From a virus, in the IMG/VR virus record IMGVR_UViG_3300047553_000733, positions 38,185-102,184 of that record: a stretch of DNA of 64,000 nt. The stretch is one strand, 5' to 3'. A model generated the notes under the pieces. That model searched no databases, was not told where the DNA came from, and worked only from the letters and a program-made list of their open reading frames with translations. The position numbers and the translations under genes are program-made. Positions 52,331-60,835 of this stretch are shown here, one piece after another. How positions within the stretch are numbered: the stretch's first letter is position 1; each line of letters starts with the position of its first letter.

Positions 52331-53910
52331 ACTAATACTGCCCTCATCCTGTTAGCAACTTGCGGCTGCATAATTTCTCTGATAGATTTACTGATTAGCA
52401 GTTTAGGATCTCGACTTCTAGGTATCTCCTGTCTACCACCTTGACTAAAAGTTGCATATGGATTTTTCATGTAAGTATAAAAGGCAGTTATCATGCCTTG
52501 TCTGCTTTCACTAAGTCGTTCTACTCTTACGCTTTCAGCAAACCTGCCGGTACGTAGATTGAGTATATCACGACGATTACCGGTACCCATATTACGCTTG
52601 ACTTGCTCTACTAGACTTCCATCTAAAATCTTCTGTAAGCTAGTAATATTAGAAACTTGCTTAATTGCGGCTGATTTAACTGCAACAGTTTTTGCCACCT
52701 TATTCTTTTTAACAGACTGTTTTACTTTGTCAACTGCCTGTTTAAAATCTTTTGCAACCTTACTTATATTAATAATTTCTTTGTGCTTAGTAATAATAGG
52801 TCTAGGTTTGACTTTAGTTTTTGTTTCTTTTGCTGCCGCGCCTGTTTTTATAATACTGGCTATAGATTTACCTATGCCATCTTTTATAGTAACAGAACCT
52901 GGTGCATTTATTAAATTGTTAGCTAAAAAATTTGCATTTTTAACTATTTGATCGTATATTCCTTGCTGCTTTAGCGGCTCTTTTAATTCTTGCGCTTTTT
53001 GCAGTATAACATCTACTACAGGCTGTAAGGATTGTATTAGCTTTTTAATAGCTTCTTGCGTAACTCCAGTTTCGCCTTTTCCGGCAGCTTGTATTAAATT
53101 ATTTAAATACTTACCTGTTTGCTGAAGTAATCTTCCTGCGGCCTCGTTATCGGCTGTAAACTGTAGTTCAGTTATTAACCTAGGATTCTCTCCCAATGCA
53201 TACTTAGTAGCATCTATAAATACTTGAGATTCAGTTACCAGATTACTGGTTAAGTAGTCTGCATCTAATACAGCTTTTAAAATAGAGTCCAGTGCTTGTA
53301 GTGCTTGCGGATCTTCTAGTCCTGGCATGCTGACTGTGAAGTCTCTGTATGTGGCCTCTACACTCGTACTGGTTTTTGCAGTTACGCCCAGGGCCACTTT
53401 TAGCTTTAGAAAGAATATACCGGCAAGGTGTCCTGACTGTACATTTTCTCTGATGTTATCTATTACAGATTTAGGTACTTGTTTTAAATTACTACTAATA
53501 TAATCTATGAAGTAGTTTTTTAATGTATCTTGTGGTACATTCTCTAATCTTATATCCGTTACAGAGTATTCAGATACTTTGGCTCTTTTTTCGTTTTCTA
53601 TGTAACTAACGAAATCAAAGAAAAACTCAGGACTATTTAAGAAGTTGGCAACTATTTGTTTAACATTACTTTCTTCCATAGTTTCCACTATTCTTTTAGA
53701 TAGTGCTGACATGCCGTCTATAGTTAAACTGGAAGTATGGTAATCTGATGCTTCAAACTTTTTTCTTAAATCTTTTGTGCCAGGTACTTCTTTAAATATT
53801 TGTTTTCTAGTCTTGCCTTTGAAACTGGCTAAGTCTATTTTATTAGAGCCGTCACCATAAATGTCCAGAATACGCTGACGAAGTATTGGTGAAAATTGTG
53901 CTACACTCAT
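52327..53910 (-). CDS. Large head-tail joining protein with gp10-like C-terminus (527 aa)
   Basis: Position between the head-tail adaptor and the tail terminator is that of HK97 gp10/lambda FII-Z. The last ~100 residues (LNLRTGRFAESVRVERLSES...PYATFSQGGRQEIPRSRDP) fit this kind of ~120-aa protein. The N-terminal ~400 residues are an extra Lys/Gln-rich helical part, including ~365-415 with a highly basic stretch, and are not recognised. The whole protein is far larger than the usual family member. It overlaps both neighbours by 4 nt. The extra domain could stay in the head or act in DNA end binding (inference). Confidence 0.6.
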   Translation of the reverse strand: MSVAQFSPILRQRILDIYGDGSNKIDLASFKGKTRKQIFKEVPGTKDLRKKFEASDYHTSSLTIDGMSALSKRIVETMEESNVKQIVANFLNSPEFFFDFVSYIENEKRAKVSEYSVTDIRLENVPQDTLKNYFIDYISSNLKQVPKSVIDNIRENVQSGHLAGIFFLKLKVALGVTAKTSTSVEATYRDFTVSMPGLEDPQALQALDSILKAVLDADYLTSNLVTESQVFIDATKYALGENPRLITELQFTADNEAAGRLLQQTGKYLNNLIQAAGKGETGVTQEAIKKLIQSLQPVVDVILQKAQELKEPLKQQGIYDQIVKNANFLANNLINAPGSVTIKDGIGKSIASIIKTGAAAKETKTKVKPRPIITKHKEIINISKVAKDFKQAVDKVKQSVKKNKVAKTVAVKSAAIKQVSNITSLQKILDGSLVEQVKRNMGTGNRRDILNLRTGRFAESVRVERLSESRQGMITAFYTYMKNPYATFSQGGRQEIPRSRDPKLLISKSIREIMQPQVANRMRAVLV

Positions 53911-54473
53911 GTATAATCCGCAACATACTGGTCAAATATACGCTTAATATGTGCTGGTAAGTTTGTAGTGCTTACATATTCAATTTGTACACTATTTGTA
54001 CCAGGTGCCTTACTACTGTGTATTGCACCATCATTTTTTCTGTAGTAGGTGAGCAAATCTAACACTGCTAACTTTAGATCTGGTGGTACTACTTCGTAAC
54101 CTGCAAAGTAAGTAACTTTGTATCCGTTAATCAGTTCTGGCCAAACTCCTGTCGCGTGTAGTGATACTATATTATCACCATCCTGAACCCAGTCGCTAAA
54201 CTTAGTTAGCTTGCTGTAGGTTTGCCCGTAATTTGTACTGCGTTCAACACTAATCACTTGTGTAACTGGTGTTTCTTTTAGTATTAGGTTTTGATGACCG
54301 CCCTTGAATAGCTCAATCTTTGCTTCATCAAAGTAGTCTACAAAAGTTCGCTTGCAATATGTTTTTACTAATTGCGAAACTTTTGGTATTAAAAAATCAA
54401 TCTCTGCATCATGGTTAGTGCTATTGATGCCAGCATATGTTTTATATTCTTGTTTAGTAACTAAATCTGCCAT
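53907..54473 (-). CDS. Head-tail connector (HK97 gp6-like adaptor)
   Basis: This 188-aa protein starts with an all-helical part (TKQEYKTYAGINSTNHDAEIDFLIPKVSQLVKTYCKR) typical of the gp6/gp15-like adaptor that binds the portal, followed by a beta part (NLILKETPVTQVISVERS...VTYFAGYEVVPPDLKLAVLDLLTYY) with the conserved G-Y-x-x-P-x-D-[LI]-K motif. It lies directly downstream of the capsid gene, after two competing hairpins, and before the head-tail joining gene (4-nt overlap). Confidence 0.82.
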   Translation of the reverse strand: MADLVTKQEYKTYAGINSTNHDAEIDFLIPKVSQLVKTYCKRTFVDYFDEAKIELFKGGHQNLILKETPVTQVISVERSTNYGQTYSKLTKFSDWVQDGDNIVSLHATGVWPELINGYKVTYFAGYEVVPPDLKLAVLDLLTYYRKNDGAIHSSKAPGTNSVQIEYVSTTNLPAHIKRIFDQYVADYT

Positions 54474-54484
54474 CGACTAGCCCT

Positions 54485-54545
54485 CCTGTCTTTTAACTGG
54501 ACTCAAAGAATCCAGTTAAAAGACAGGGATCATGAGATCCCTGTC
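54485..54545 (-). terminator. Two mutually exclusive hairpins after the capsid gene
   Basis: In the leftward transcript the first hairpin is 54522-54531 paired with 54536-54545 (10 bp, 4-nt loop, followed by TTTT), a terminator. The second is 54485-54501 paired with 54511-54527 (17 bp, 9-nt loop). They share 54522-54527 and cannot form together. This arrangement fits partial termination or attenuation between capsid and head-completion genes. Confidence 0.75.
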
Positions 54546-54554
54546 CAAATAACA

Positions 54555-56477
54555 TTAAGCTACGTAACGAATAGCGCTGACGCCAGCACCGTTGTTAGTT
54601 GTAACTTGTGTTAGACCTGTGCGTAGGCTTGCAACCATTACACGGCGTTGTGTTTCAACTAGGTCGTCTGTGTCAACACGTAGACCACGCTGATTACCAA
54701 CTAAGAAGTTGGCTGGGTTGAAAGCAATACATGCTACTTCACCAGCGGCCTTGCTAGCAAACTCAGCACTTACTAGTACTGGGCTGTTTGCAACTGTACC
54801 GATTTGTCCGGTCAAGAATGTAGCTTGTGTGCCAACCTTGTCCATTGTCTGGAAGTTAGCGTCGTCTAGTAGGTCGTAGTAACCTTCTGTAGAAACAACG
54901 TAGATAACTTCGCTTGGATCAAGACCCCATGCACCTAGATCACGGCGAGCTGCACGTAGTGAGTTAACTGTTAGCTTGTCAGCATTGCTGATATCAAGTG
55001 TAACTGCGCTTGTTGCGTCATAAGAAGCTAGACCCTTAACAGGATCGGCACCTGCACCAGCACCTAGGCTGAATGCCTTATCAACTGCGCGAGCAACACG
55101 GCGAACCATGGCGTCACGAACAACAGGCATAATTGCTAACAAAGCGTCTTCTTCCTCTTCGAAAGCGACATACTCGTTTGTAGCAACCTTGTATGCGTTC
55201 AAGGTGATTTCCTTTAGGGCGTGTGTAGCATTGCCACCTGTGCTACCACTTGTACCGAACTGGTTGTTCTGTACCCAAGTTGCCATGCCAGCCTCTGGAT
55301 TTACAGGGATAGTCATAACATTGGTTTGCATGTTAATTGCACGTAGTGTTGGAGCAATCACTAAACGACGGCGAACTTCATTTTCCATTTGCAGGCTAAC
55401 TTCTAGTTCCCATGTGGCGCTAGGTACGTGTGCACCATACTTTTGAACCATTTGATTACCAAACTTGGTGCTCTCTAGGCTCTTGCCACTCATCTTAGCT
55501 AGCAGAACTGCCTTTTCTTTGTCGGCATATTGCATTTCGGTCTTGTTGTCACCAAATTGCATGCGGCTCTTTTGAATAGCTTCTAGTTCAGTAGCTTTTT
55601 CCTTAAGAGCAGCTTCAAGACCTTCTAGGGCCTTCTTGCTGTCAGCACGTTCTGCTTCTAGACGCTTCTCGACTTCGGCCAGTAGCTTGTCAGCACCAGT
55701 TTCTGTAGGAGTAACGGCAGCAACAGCGGCCTTAATACGAGCTTGTAGCTCGGCTTCTGCTTTTTCTTGAGCAGCCTTTTCTTGAGCGGCTTTTTCTTGA
55801 GCTTCAATCAAAGCCTTGGCTGTTTGTTCAGCAGCCTTAGCAGCAGCATCAGCTAGCAGCTTCTCTAAATCTTTTGGATCCATATCCCATTCCTTTTTAA
55901 TGTCGCTCTTTGCTTCCGTTGAGGATTCTAGCCCTTTAGCTGACTCGCTGCCGGGTGCAAATTGCTGTTTATACAAACTATATTCCTCGTCAGTATCAAA
56001 TGACTTGGCTAAATTAAACAATGTGTTTTGATTTGCTGGCACTGACACGACAGAAATTTCATGTAGTTCCAAATCTTTAACTAAGAAAACCTCGGCTGCT
56101 GTATTGTATTCCGCATCTTTGATCCGGAACCCAATACTAAAGGCACTCAACACGCCCTTTTTAATCAGCTTGTACACATCGCCTGCAGCATCAGTAATAT
56201 TGGCTTTAATCCACAAACCTTTGCTATCGACTTTATGTTCTACCATTTTGCCTACCGGCATCGTATGATTATGATAGGCGAGAATAACAGGATTCTTTAA
56301 ATAATCTGTTAGTCCCTTTTCCCAAACGCCAGTTGGGACTACGTCTCCGTGTCTGTCTTTGTCGTTGGTACTAGCATAACCTTCAATCATTATGCTCTGA
56401 TCTTCATCATCTTCTTTGGGTAGTGCTTTGGCAGTAAATTTACTGTTAAAGTAAAGTATTTTATCTTTTTCTACCAT
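54555..56477 (-). CDS. Fused prohead protease and major capsid protein (640 aa)
   Basis: Residues 1-~160 are an S78-type HK97 prohead protease: catalytic His69 (AYHNH), Ser114 (SAFSIGF) and Glu140 (ELHEISVVSVPAN). Residues ~195-315 are a charged Ala/Glu/Lys coiled coil, like the HK97 delta scaffold. Residues ~330-640 are a HK97-fold capsid (TNVMTIPVNPEAGMATWV, VRDAMVRRVARAVDKAF, IAFNPANFLVGNQRGL). All three functions lie in one chain. The cut site that would free the capsid is expected between ~315 and ~330 (inference). A Gly/Ser pair replaces the longer E-loop at residues ~400. Confidence 0.92.
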   Translation of the reverse strand: MVEKDKILYFNSKFTAKALPKEDDEDQSIMIEGYASTNDKDRHGDVVPTGVWEKGLTDYLKNPVILAYHNHTMPVGKMVEHKVDSKGLWIKANITDAAGDVYKLIKKGVLSAFSIGFRIKDAEYNTAAEVFLVKDLELHEISVVSVPANQNTLFNLAKSFDTDEEYSLYKQQFAPGSESAKGLESSTEAKSDIKKEWDMDPKDLEKLLADAAAKAAEQTAKALIEAQEKAAQEKAAQEKAEAELQARIKAAVAAVTPTETGADKLLAEVEKRLEAERADSKKALEGLEAALKEKATELEAIQKSRMQFGDNKTEMQYADKEKAVLLAKMSGKSLESTKFGNQMVQKYGAHVPSATWELEVSLQMENEVRRRLVIAPTLRAINMQTNVMTIPVNPEAGMATWVQNNQFGTSGSTGGNATHALKEITLNAYKVATNEYVAFEEEEDALLAIMPVVRDAMVRRVARAVDKAFSLGAGAGADPVKGLASYDATSAVTLDISNADKLTVNSLRAARRDLGAWGLDPSEVIYVVSTEGYYDLLDDANFQTMDKVGTQATFLTGQIGTVANSPVLVSAEFASKAAGEVACIAFNPANFLVGNQRGLRVDTDDLVETQRRVMVASLRTGLTQVTTNNGAGVSAIRYVA

Positions 56478-56486
56478 AATACTCCT

Positions 56487-57665
56487 TTATTGCTGTGGTC
56501 TCCCACCTTGCGATGGATCAGCAGCGCTACCAGCAATATTGGCTGGTATTCTTAAATCGTCATGACCATCAATTGCATCATAACGTAACTCTTTTCTGGC
56601 TTCGTTTGGAGTGATAACGCCACCATTAACTAGCGAAGCATGGTACTGCGCTATGTCTTTAAGTTCTGGCTGTAATGCACTAACATTGCTTGTAATTGGT
56701 TCCACATCATATCCGAAGTATCGTTCGATACTAGACACGTACTTGCGTACAGCTGGAATAATTGTTTCCAAGTAAAATAAACGCAAATTAGGGGAAATGT
56801 TAGCATTGTTACCACCCATTAATAGAATAGGCGGTACGCCCACTGCAGTCATAATCTTTTCGCTATGGGTTTTAATCGACTGATCAAAATCCATTTCTTT
56901 AAAGCTTGCGTCAGTAATATTGTGAGGTTTTAAGCCACTATCCAAAATAATTGGACGCTTACCACCATTTTTAGTTGAATATTTTTGTAGCCAGTAGTTG
57001 ATTGTTTTTTCTTTTGCTATTTGTGATAGAGTGTTGTCCGATGTTAACACTAAACCAAATACAGCACCGTTATCAAAGAATTGCTCTTGAAACTGCTGCA
57101 TGCTGTATAAAATTTTTACGCTGCGCTCGGCTGCTTCCAGGCGCGAAGCTCCGCGATAGATACTCTCGCTGCTAGTATCACGGAAGTAAAATACTTCAGA
57201 TTCTTTAAAGTCTACTATACCATTGTACTTAAAACCTTTGATAAAAGTTTTAGTATCGGTAATAATTTCTACGCTTTCTGCTGGTAAGTGGTACAGGAAT
57301 GTACCGTCAAAATGCACAAATGCATTGCCTTCCAACAACAAGTCAGTAAAAATGCACTGACGAAATTCCAGTGCACTTTGATAAGGATTAGGGCGAAAGT
57401 TAAGTAGAGTGTTTAAGGTTTTTTGACGTAAACCACCAACTACTCCATCGTGTACCTTATCCTTGATATCGTAGTCTAGCGAAGCAGCTGCGTTTACAAC
57501 CATGCTGACACTACGATTTACAGATTCTAATTTTTTAAATGCCTGACGATAAGTAATCAACTTGGCTTCGCTGCCTAAGTTACTACCCTCGCCTTGTGCA
57601 ATACGTTCTTGTGCTGGATTCAATTTCTCGACCAGCCAATGACGCATATTTGTTACCATGCCCAT
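56487..57665 (-). CDS. Portal protein (HK97 family)
   Basis: This 392-aa protein has the HK97-type portal layout: VNRSVSMVVNAAASLDYDIKD near the start, LLNFRPNPYQSALEFRQCIFTDLLLEGNAFVHF, VFYFRDTSSESIYRGASRLEAAE, and IMTAVGVPPILLMGGNNANISPNLRLFYLETIIP. GVPP is the characteristic wing/stem loop. The C-terminus ends in a Pro/Gly/Gln-rich tail. Length fits. Twelve copies form the DNA gate at the capsid vertex. It sits 9 nt from the capsid fusion gene and 10 nt from the HNH gene. Confidence 0.92.
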   Translation of the reverse strand: MGMVTNMRHWLVEKLNPAQERIAQGEGSNLGSEAKLITYRQAFKKLESVNRSVSMVVNAAASLDYDIKDKVHDGVVGGLRQKTLNTLLNFRPNPYQSALEFRQCIFTDLLLEGNAFVHFDGTFLYHLPAESVEIITDTKTFIKGFKYNGIVDFKESEVFYFRDTSSESIYRGASRLEAAERSVKILYSMQQFQEQFFDNGAVFGLVLTSDNTLSQIAKEKTINYWLQKYSTKNGGKRPIILDSGLKPHNITDASFKEMDFDQSIKTHSEKIMTAVGVPPILLMGGNNANISPNLRLFYLETIIPAVRKYVSSIERYFGYDVEPITSNVSALQPELKDIAQYHASLVNGGVITPNEARKELRYDAIDGHDDLRIPANIAGSAADPSQGGRPQQ

Positions 57666-57675
57666 GTGCTACCCC

Positions 57676-58104
57676 TTAGCAAAATTCGCTGAAGTGGCTG
57701 CCATAGCTTGGGGTTTTGATTACTTCACCACTAACGTGTTTTTCGCGCTGTAGTTGGATCCAGCGAGCCTGCTTTGGTTCGCTACCAGGTTGCGGCGTTT
57801 TACCGTAAACTCCGTGTAGTTGTACATGATGCCGGTTGCATAGGGTATACACCTGATCATATATTTCCACGCGATGTTGTTCAATAAACTCATCACGAAC
57901 AGCTAAAATACCCTCGTCAGTGCTAATGTCATAGCCTTGAGCCTGTGCCCACCGTTCCAGCAGTACAGTTATTGAATGTAGGTGATGCAGTTCTAAATCT
58001 TGTTGGCTGCCACAAATAAAACAAGTTGTTTGTTTTTCATAGGCCGATTTAGCCCTATCACGCACCCACTTTACAGGTATGCGTTTATTTGTATTTTTTG
58101 CCAC
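57676..58104 (-). CDS. HNH endonuclease next to terminase
   Basis: This 142-aa HNH nuclease has a CxxC zinc pair (TTCFICGSQ), the first catalytic ELHHLHS, and the second zinc/His part YTLCNRHHVQLHGVYG. In HK97-type phages an HNH protein (gp74) is needed for terminase cutting at cos, and the placement here between terminase and portal fits that role. A homing endonuclease is less likely because the gene is in place in the operon and is not inserted in another gene. A consensus promoter lies just upstream. Confidence 0.85.
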   Translation of the reverse strand: MAKNTNKRIPVKWVRDRAKSAYEKQTTCFICGSQQDLELHHLHSITVLLERWAQAQGYDISTDEGILAVRDEFIEQHRVEIYDQVYTLCNRHHVQLHGVYGKTPQPGSEPKQARWIQLQREKHVSGEVIKTPSYGSHFSEFC

Positions 58105-58136
58105 AGCTGCCCTTACCTACATAAACGGATACATGT

Positions 58137-58165
58137 ATTATACACCAACAGCACTACTATGTCAA
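58137..58165 (-). promoter_or_regulatory. Perfect-consensus sigma70 promoter for HNH/portal/capsid genes
   Basis: On the minus strand TTGACA (58160-58165) and TATAAT (58137-58142) are 17 nt apart, in the gap between the terminase large subunit and HNH genes. It begins a transcript for the portal and capsid genes separate from the terminase unit. Confidence 0.88.
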
Positions 58166-58183
58166 TACTAATTTTTGTGGTAC

Positions 58184-59485
58184 CTATACAACATAGGTGT
58201 AAAGGGCGTATCGCAACGCATCAGCCATGTGCGAATAATCGTCGTGTTTTGGTCGTTCACGCTGCAGACCTTCACGATCATCCCAGCGATACTGGTCCAA
58301 CATAGCTAGCACATGCTTGCAGTCACTGTGTATAACTAGTCTGCCTTGCTGGATTAACGTTTGCAGGTAGGCAATACCGGGCAGCACATCTTTTTTAGCT
58401 TTTGTTGTTGCTAAATCATACTGGTAGGCAAGGTCGCTTGAAAACTGTGCGGCTGCCGAGTCAATAAATATGGTCTCTACACCCCACTCTTGACACATCG
58501 CCTGAAAATCTTTGGCGTGCTCGGCGGTGGTCCGCTCCGACTCCTGATAGTCACGAACAACGTAGAACTTGTCACTCTCAAAGTGGTAGCCAACTACCAC
58601 AAAAGCAGTATGATCGCGATATCCAGGGTCACAACCAGCAATAAACTCGCAACGACGATGCTCCAACACATCACTGGGTAGCTCCTCAACGACATTATCC
58701 TCGCGCAGTTCGTAGATTTGACCAGCATAGCTGGTAAAGCTAGCCAAGTACTCTTGCTCAAACTCTGCTTTTGACATACTGCGGCGCGCTTCCTGCACGT
58801 CCGACTCGGCCATCCTGGTATTTTCACTGTAGTCCGCCTGTAGCGATACCCACTCCGGAAACGCTTCGTCAAAGCCGCGATTCCAAAATTGACTAAACCA
58901 GTTCAACTTACCGCGAGGTGTACTAATAAAGATAGCTTTTGCAGTGGGCTTGTCCAGGGTAGGACGTAGTGCTACATTGAAAGCAGCCTCGCCTCCCTCT
59001 CCAAGAGCGGCCTCGTCGAATATGATGAGATCATAGCTGCGTCCAACAGTACTGTCAACGGTACTGAGCGAACCCATGCGTATAGTGCTGCCGTTAGATA
59101 ATTCAATAATCTTGTCTTTAAGGTTGTCACGCGTAACTTCCAAGTCAAAGTGTTTTATTAACCGTCTTTGCAGTTCAAATGAAATTGAACTCAAGTTGTA
59201 GTTTGGCGAAATGATAAGCACATTCGAGTTGGGTACAAGTGTTACTAGTTGACCAATCACGTTAGCAATGTAAGTTTTGCCTAGGCGACGGGCAAGTGCG
59301 GCGCAAATAAAACGGTACTTGGGGTCATTAACTGCATTGATTAAGGCAATTTGCGGACGATTAATGGTGTCGTAAATGCCTAAGAGTTTTAAGTAGTTGT
59401 CGATCGGCAGTTTGATAAATCGTTTGTCACTGGGAAAGTCTACTATGTGGTCGCGCTCAACATCCGGTCTTGAAATGGTTAACAT
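58184..59485 (-). CDS. terL: Terminase large subunit
   Basis: This 433-aa protein has a packaging ATPase domain with a Walker A-like ALARRLGKT (residues 63-71), a Walker B LIIFDEAAL, and a coupling-type STPRGKLNW, followed by an RNase H-like nuclease with acidic positions in AGCDPGYRDHTAFVVV, IFIDSAAAQFSSD and DDYSHMADALRYALY. It translocates and cuts DNA concatemers. The ATG is 1 base overlapped with the small subunit stop at 59485. Length is typical of HK97-like systems. Confidence 0.95.
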   Translation of the reverse strand: MLTISRPDVERDHIVDFPSDKRFIKLPIDNYLKLLGIYDTINRPQIALINAVNDPKYRFICAALARRLGKTYIANVIGQLVTLVPNSNVLIISPNYNLSSISFELQRRLIKHFDLEVTRDNLKDKIIELSNGSTIRMGSLSTVDSTVGRSYDLIIFDEAALGEGGEAAFNVALRPTLDKPTAKAIFISTPRGKLNWFSQFWNRGFDEAFPEWVSLQADYSENTRMAESDVQEARRSMSKAEFEQEYLASFTSYAGQIYELREDNVVEELPSDVLEHRRCEFIAGCDPGYRDHTAFVVVGYHFESDKFYVVRDYQESERTTAEHAKDFQAMCQEWGVETIFIDSAAAQFSSDLAYQYDLATTKAKKDVLPGIAYLQTLIQQGRLVIHSDCKHVLAMLDQYRWDDREGLQRERPKHDDYSHMADALRYALYTYVV

Positions 59486-59961
59486 TAAATACCTTCACCT
59501 GTCATTAAGCGCTGCACAAGCTGTGCGTACTTGCTACCCTCCAAGCCCTCATTGATCTGCACATTTACCTGCTTTTGTGGTCCCGACACCTGATTACGTG
59601 CTTTTTCCAGTTGAATCTCGCGGTCCAACATGTCCATTGACATTTTGTGTGACATTTGTAGTAGGTCGGCAATGTCCTTGCTGGATCCAACGCCAGACTC
59701 CTCCAGCTCCTGAAACTTTTGCTTGATAAGTGCGTCCATTGCACGACGCATAAGGAATCGGTTGTTGTAGCCCATGTCGTGAAACACCATGTCAATATAC
59801 TGCTTGACCTCACGGCGATCCAGGTAGTTGGTTACCAGTTCAGGGTCAATGTCCAGTTCGTGTGCAACTTTGCGGGCGTCTTGAAGTTGCAAGTATGCAT
59901 TGGCTACCTCAAGTGCCTCAGGGCTGATCTTTAGGGTCTCGGCCGGTAGGTGTGTTGTCAT
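59485..59961 (-). CDS. terS: Terminase small subunit
   Basis: This 158-aa protein, directly upstream of the large subunit with a one-base overlap, has an N-terminal helix-turn-helix-like segment (VANAYLQLQDARKVAHELDIDPELVTNYLDR), then a central coiled coil (MRRAMDALIKQKFQELEESG and MSMDMLDREIQLEKAR) that would make the oligomeric ring, and a C-terminal tail (GSKYAQLVQRLM) that binds the large subunit. The function is recognition of the packaging site. It overlaps the zinc-binding protein gene by 44 nt. Confidence 0.85.
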   Translation of the reverse strand: MTTHLPAETLKISPEALEVANAYLQLQDARKVAHELDIDPELVTNYLDRREVKQYIDMVFHDMGYNNRFLMRRAMDALIKQKFQELEESGVGSSKDIADLLQMSHKMSMDMLDREIQLEKARNQVSGPQKQVNVQINEGLEGSKYAQLVQRLMTGEGI

Positions 59962-60208
59962 CTGTATCCTCTACATACTGATAAAATTTTTGTTCTTGGT
60001 AGGTGAGTGTATGTTTGTGGCTGCGTCTGGGATTACCGCAGATAACACACTTTGGATTGCCACAGTCTAGGGCATGGTGCTTGTTGTAGTAATGCTTGCT
60101 TGTGTCCTCTATGCCATGCAGTTTAGCTATTTTTTGTTGTTCTAATTGTTTGCACTGGCTTTTATGTATACGGGAACTATGCTTGGTTTTGTGATCTTGA
60201 GCACTCAT
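59918..60208 (-). CDS. Small zinc-binding-like phage protein
   Basis: This 96-aa protein has a basic His-rich start and a Cys/His cluster HHALDCGNPKCVICGNPRRSHKH near residues 44-66 (three Cys and several His), which likely binds zinc, and then a QEQKFYQYVED helix. I recall small proteins with CGNPxCxxCGNPR near packaging or HNH genes in other phages but cannot assign a function. AGGAG sits ahead of the ATG. Its end overlaps the terminase small subunit start by 44 nt in a different frame. Confidence 0.65.
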   Translation of the reverse strand: MSAQDHKTKHSSRIHKSQCKQLEQQKIAKLHGIEDTSKHYYNKHHALDCGNPKCVICGNPRRSHKHTLTYQEQKFYQYVEDTDDNTPTGRDPKDQP

Positions 60209-60231
60209 TTTTTACACTCCTGTTTTGTACG

Positions 60232-60260
60232 ATTATAGCAGTTTGGGTATTTTTTAGCAA
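60232..60260 (-). promoter_or_regulatory. sigma70-like promoter for the terminase operon
   Basis: On the minus strand TTGCTA (60255-60260) and TATAAT (60232-60237) are 17 nt apart. It lies ~20-25 nt upstream of the 96-aa gene (ATG at 60208). Confidence 0.75.
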
Positions 60261-60447
60261 GTGCTAATTTTGGCACCTTAGTGGTTTTAGAAAAATCCCA
60301 TACAGGCCGCGTGTGAGGGGGTTGTGTGAGTATTCAACTTTTGATAGTCTTATAACCCCCCTATATTGTACCATATCTTTTTATTTTGTCAAGTAGTTCA
60401 TCATTGATTTTTTCTATTATATTTATGTATGCGATAGAAAAATACTA
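60241..60447. other. Divergent control region between the leftward and rightward arms
   Basis: About 210 nt without a gene. It holds a leftward promoter at 60365-60392 with a G-run leader that can pair GGGGGTT with AACCCCC further along, and two CTCACAC direct repeats flanking AACCCCC on the minus strand. The rightward promoter at 60448-60476 begins the other arm. No conserved origin motif or gene was recognised. Confidence 0.5.
60365..60392 (-). promoter_or_regulatory. Leftward sigma70-type promoter in the control region
   Basis: On the minus strand TTGACA (60387-60392) and TACAAT (60365-60370) are 16 nt apart, with TGG before the -10 (extended -10). Its transcript would begin with a G-rich leader and run 150 nt before the next promoter and gene, so it may make a leader RNA or a small RNA. 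Confidence 0.65.
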
Positions 60448-60476
60448 TTGGCAATTGTTATTTGTTGTGCTATACT
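60448..60476 (+). promoter_or_regulatory. Rightward sigma70-type promoter
   Basis: TTGGCA (60448-60453) and TATACT (60471-60476) are 17 nt apart. Initiation near 60483 gives a ~24-nt leader with AGGAAAGGA before the ATG at 60507. Confidence 0.75.
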
Positions 60477-60506
60477 AGAGGTTCACTGTTAGGAAAGGAA
60501 ATCGAA

Positions 60507-60830
60507 ATGACTGCAAAGACTGTAAACTATACCCCTGAGCAAACTCTTAGCATGATCGCTGATTATCAGGCTGGCGTTAGCGTTGAGAAAATTGCTAGCG
60601 ATATGGGTAAGACTGTGCGTAGCGTGGTAGCTAAACTCTCACGGGAGAAAGTATATCAGGCTAAGGCTTATGTTAGCAAAACTGGAGAGAAGCCTATTAA
60701 GAAGGATGTTCACGCTGACTTCATTGGCTCTGCCCTAGGCTTGTCTGAGAATGATGTAGATTCTCTGACTAAGGCAAATAAAACTGCACTCGCTAAGATT
60801 GCGGATTTTATCAGGGCTGAGAAATCCTGA
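60507..60830 (+). CDS. Small DNA-binding-like protein (HTH)
   Basis: From ATG 60507, preceded by AGGAAAGGA, this gives 107 aa. Residues ~8-45 (YTPEQTLSMIADYQAGVSVE...KTVRSVVAKLSREK) fit a helix-turn-helix: a helix, a turn at AGVSVEKIASDMGKT and a recognition-like helix. This resembles small phage proteins with a 'TPEQTxxmvxxYxxGxsvexIAxxxgkSvRSvxaKLsRxgvY' pattern that I recall from T4-like and other phages. The C-terminal half (LSENDVDSLTKANKTALAKIADFI) is helical. A regulatory role for the right arm is plausible but inferred. The frame extends to 60462, but the leader upstream of 60507 is the promoter. Confidence 0.7.
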   Translation: MTAKTVNYTPEQTLSMIADYQAGVSVEKIASDMGKTVRSVVAKLSREKVYQAKAYVSKTGEKPIKKDVHADFIGSALGLSENDVDSLTKANKTALAKIADFIRAEKS

Positions 60831-60835
60831 TACAA

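Noticed and set aside
57676-58104. HNH gene as a homing endonuclease or mobile element
   Set aside because: It stands in the usual place beside terminase, has its own promoter and interrupts no gene.
60462-60506. Upstream extension of the HTH-like gene
   Set aside because: The extension overlaps the -10 and transcription start; AGGAAAGGA points to ATG 60507.
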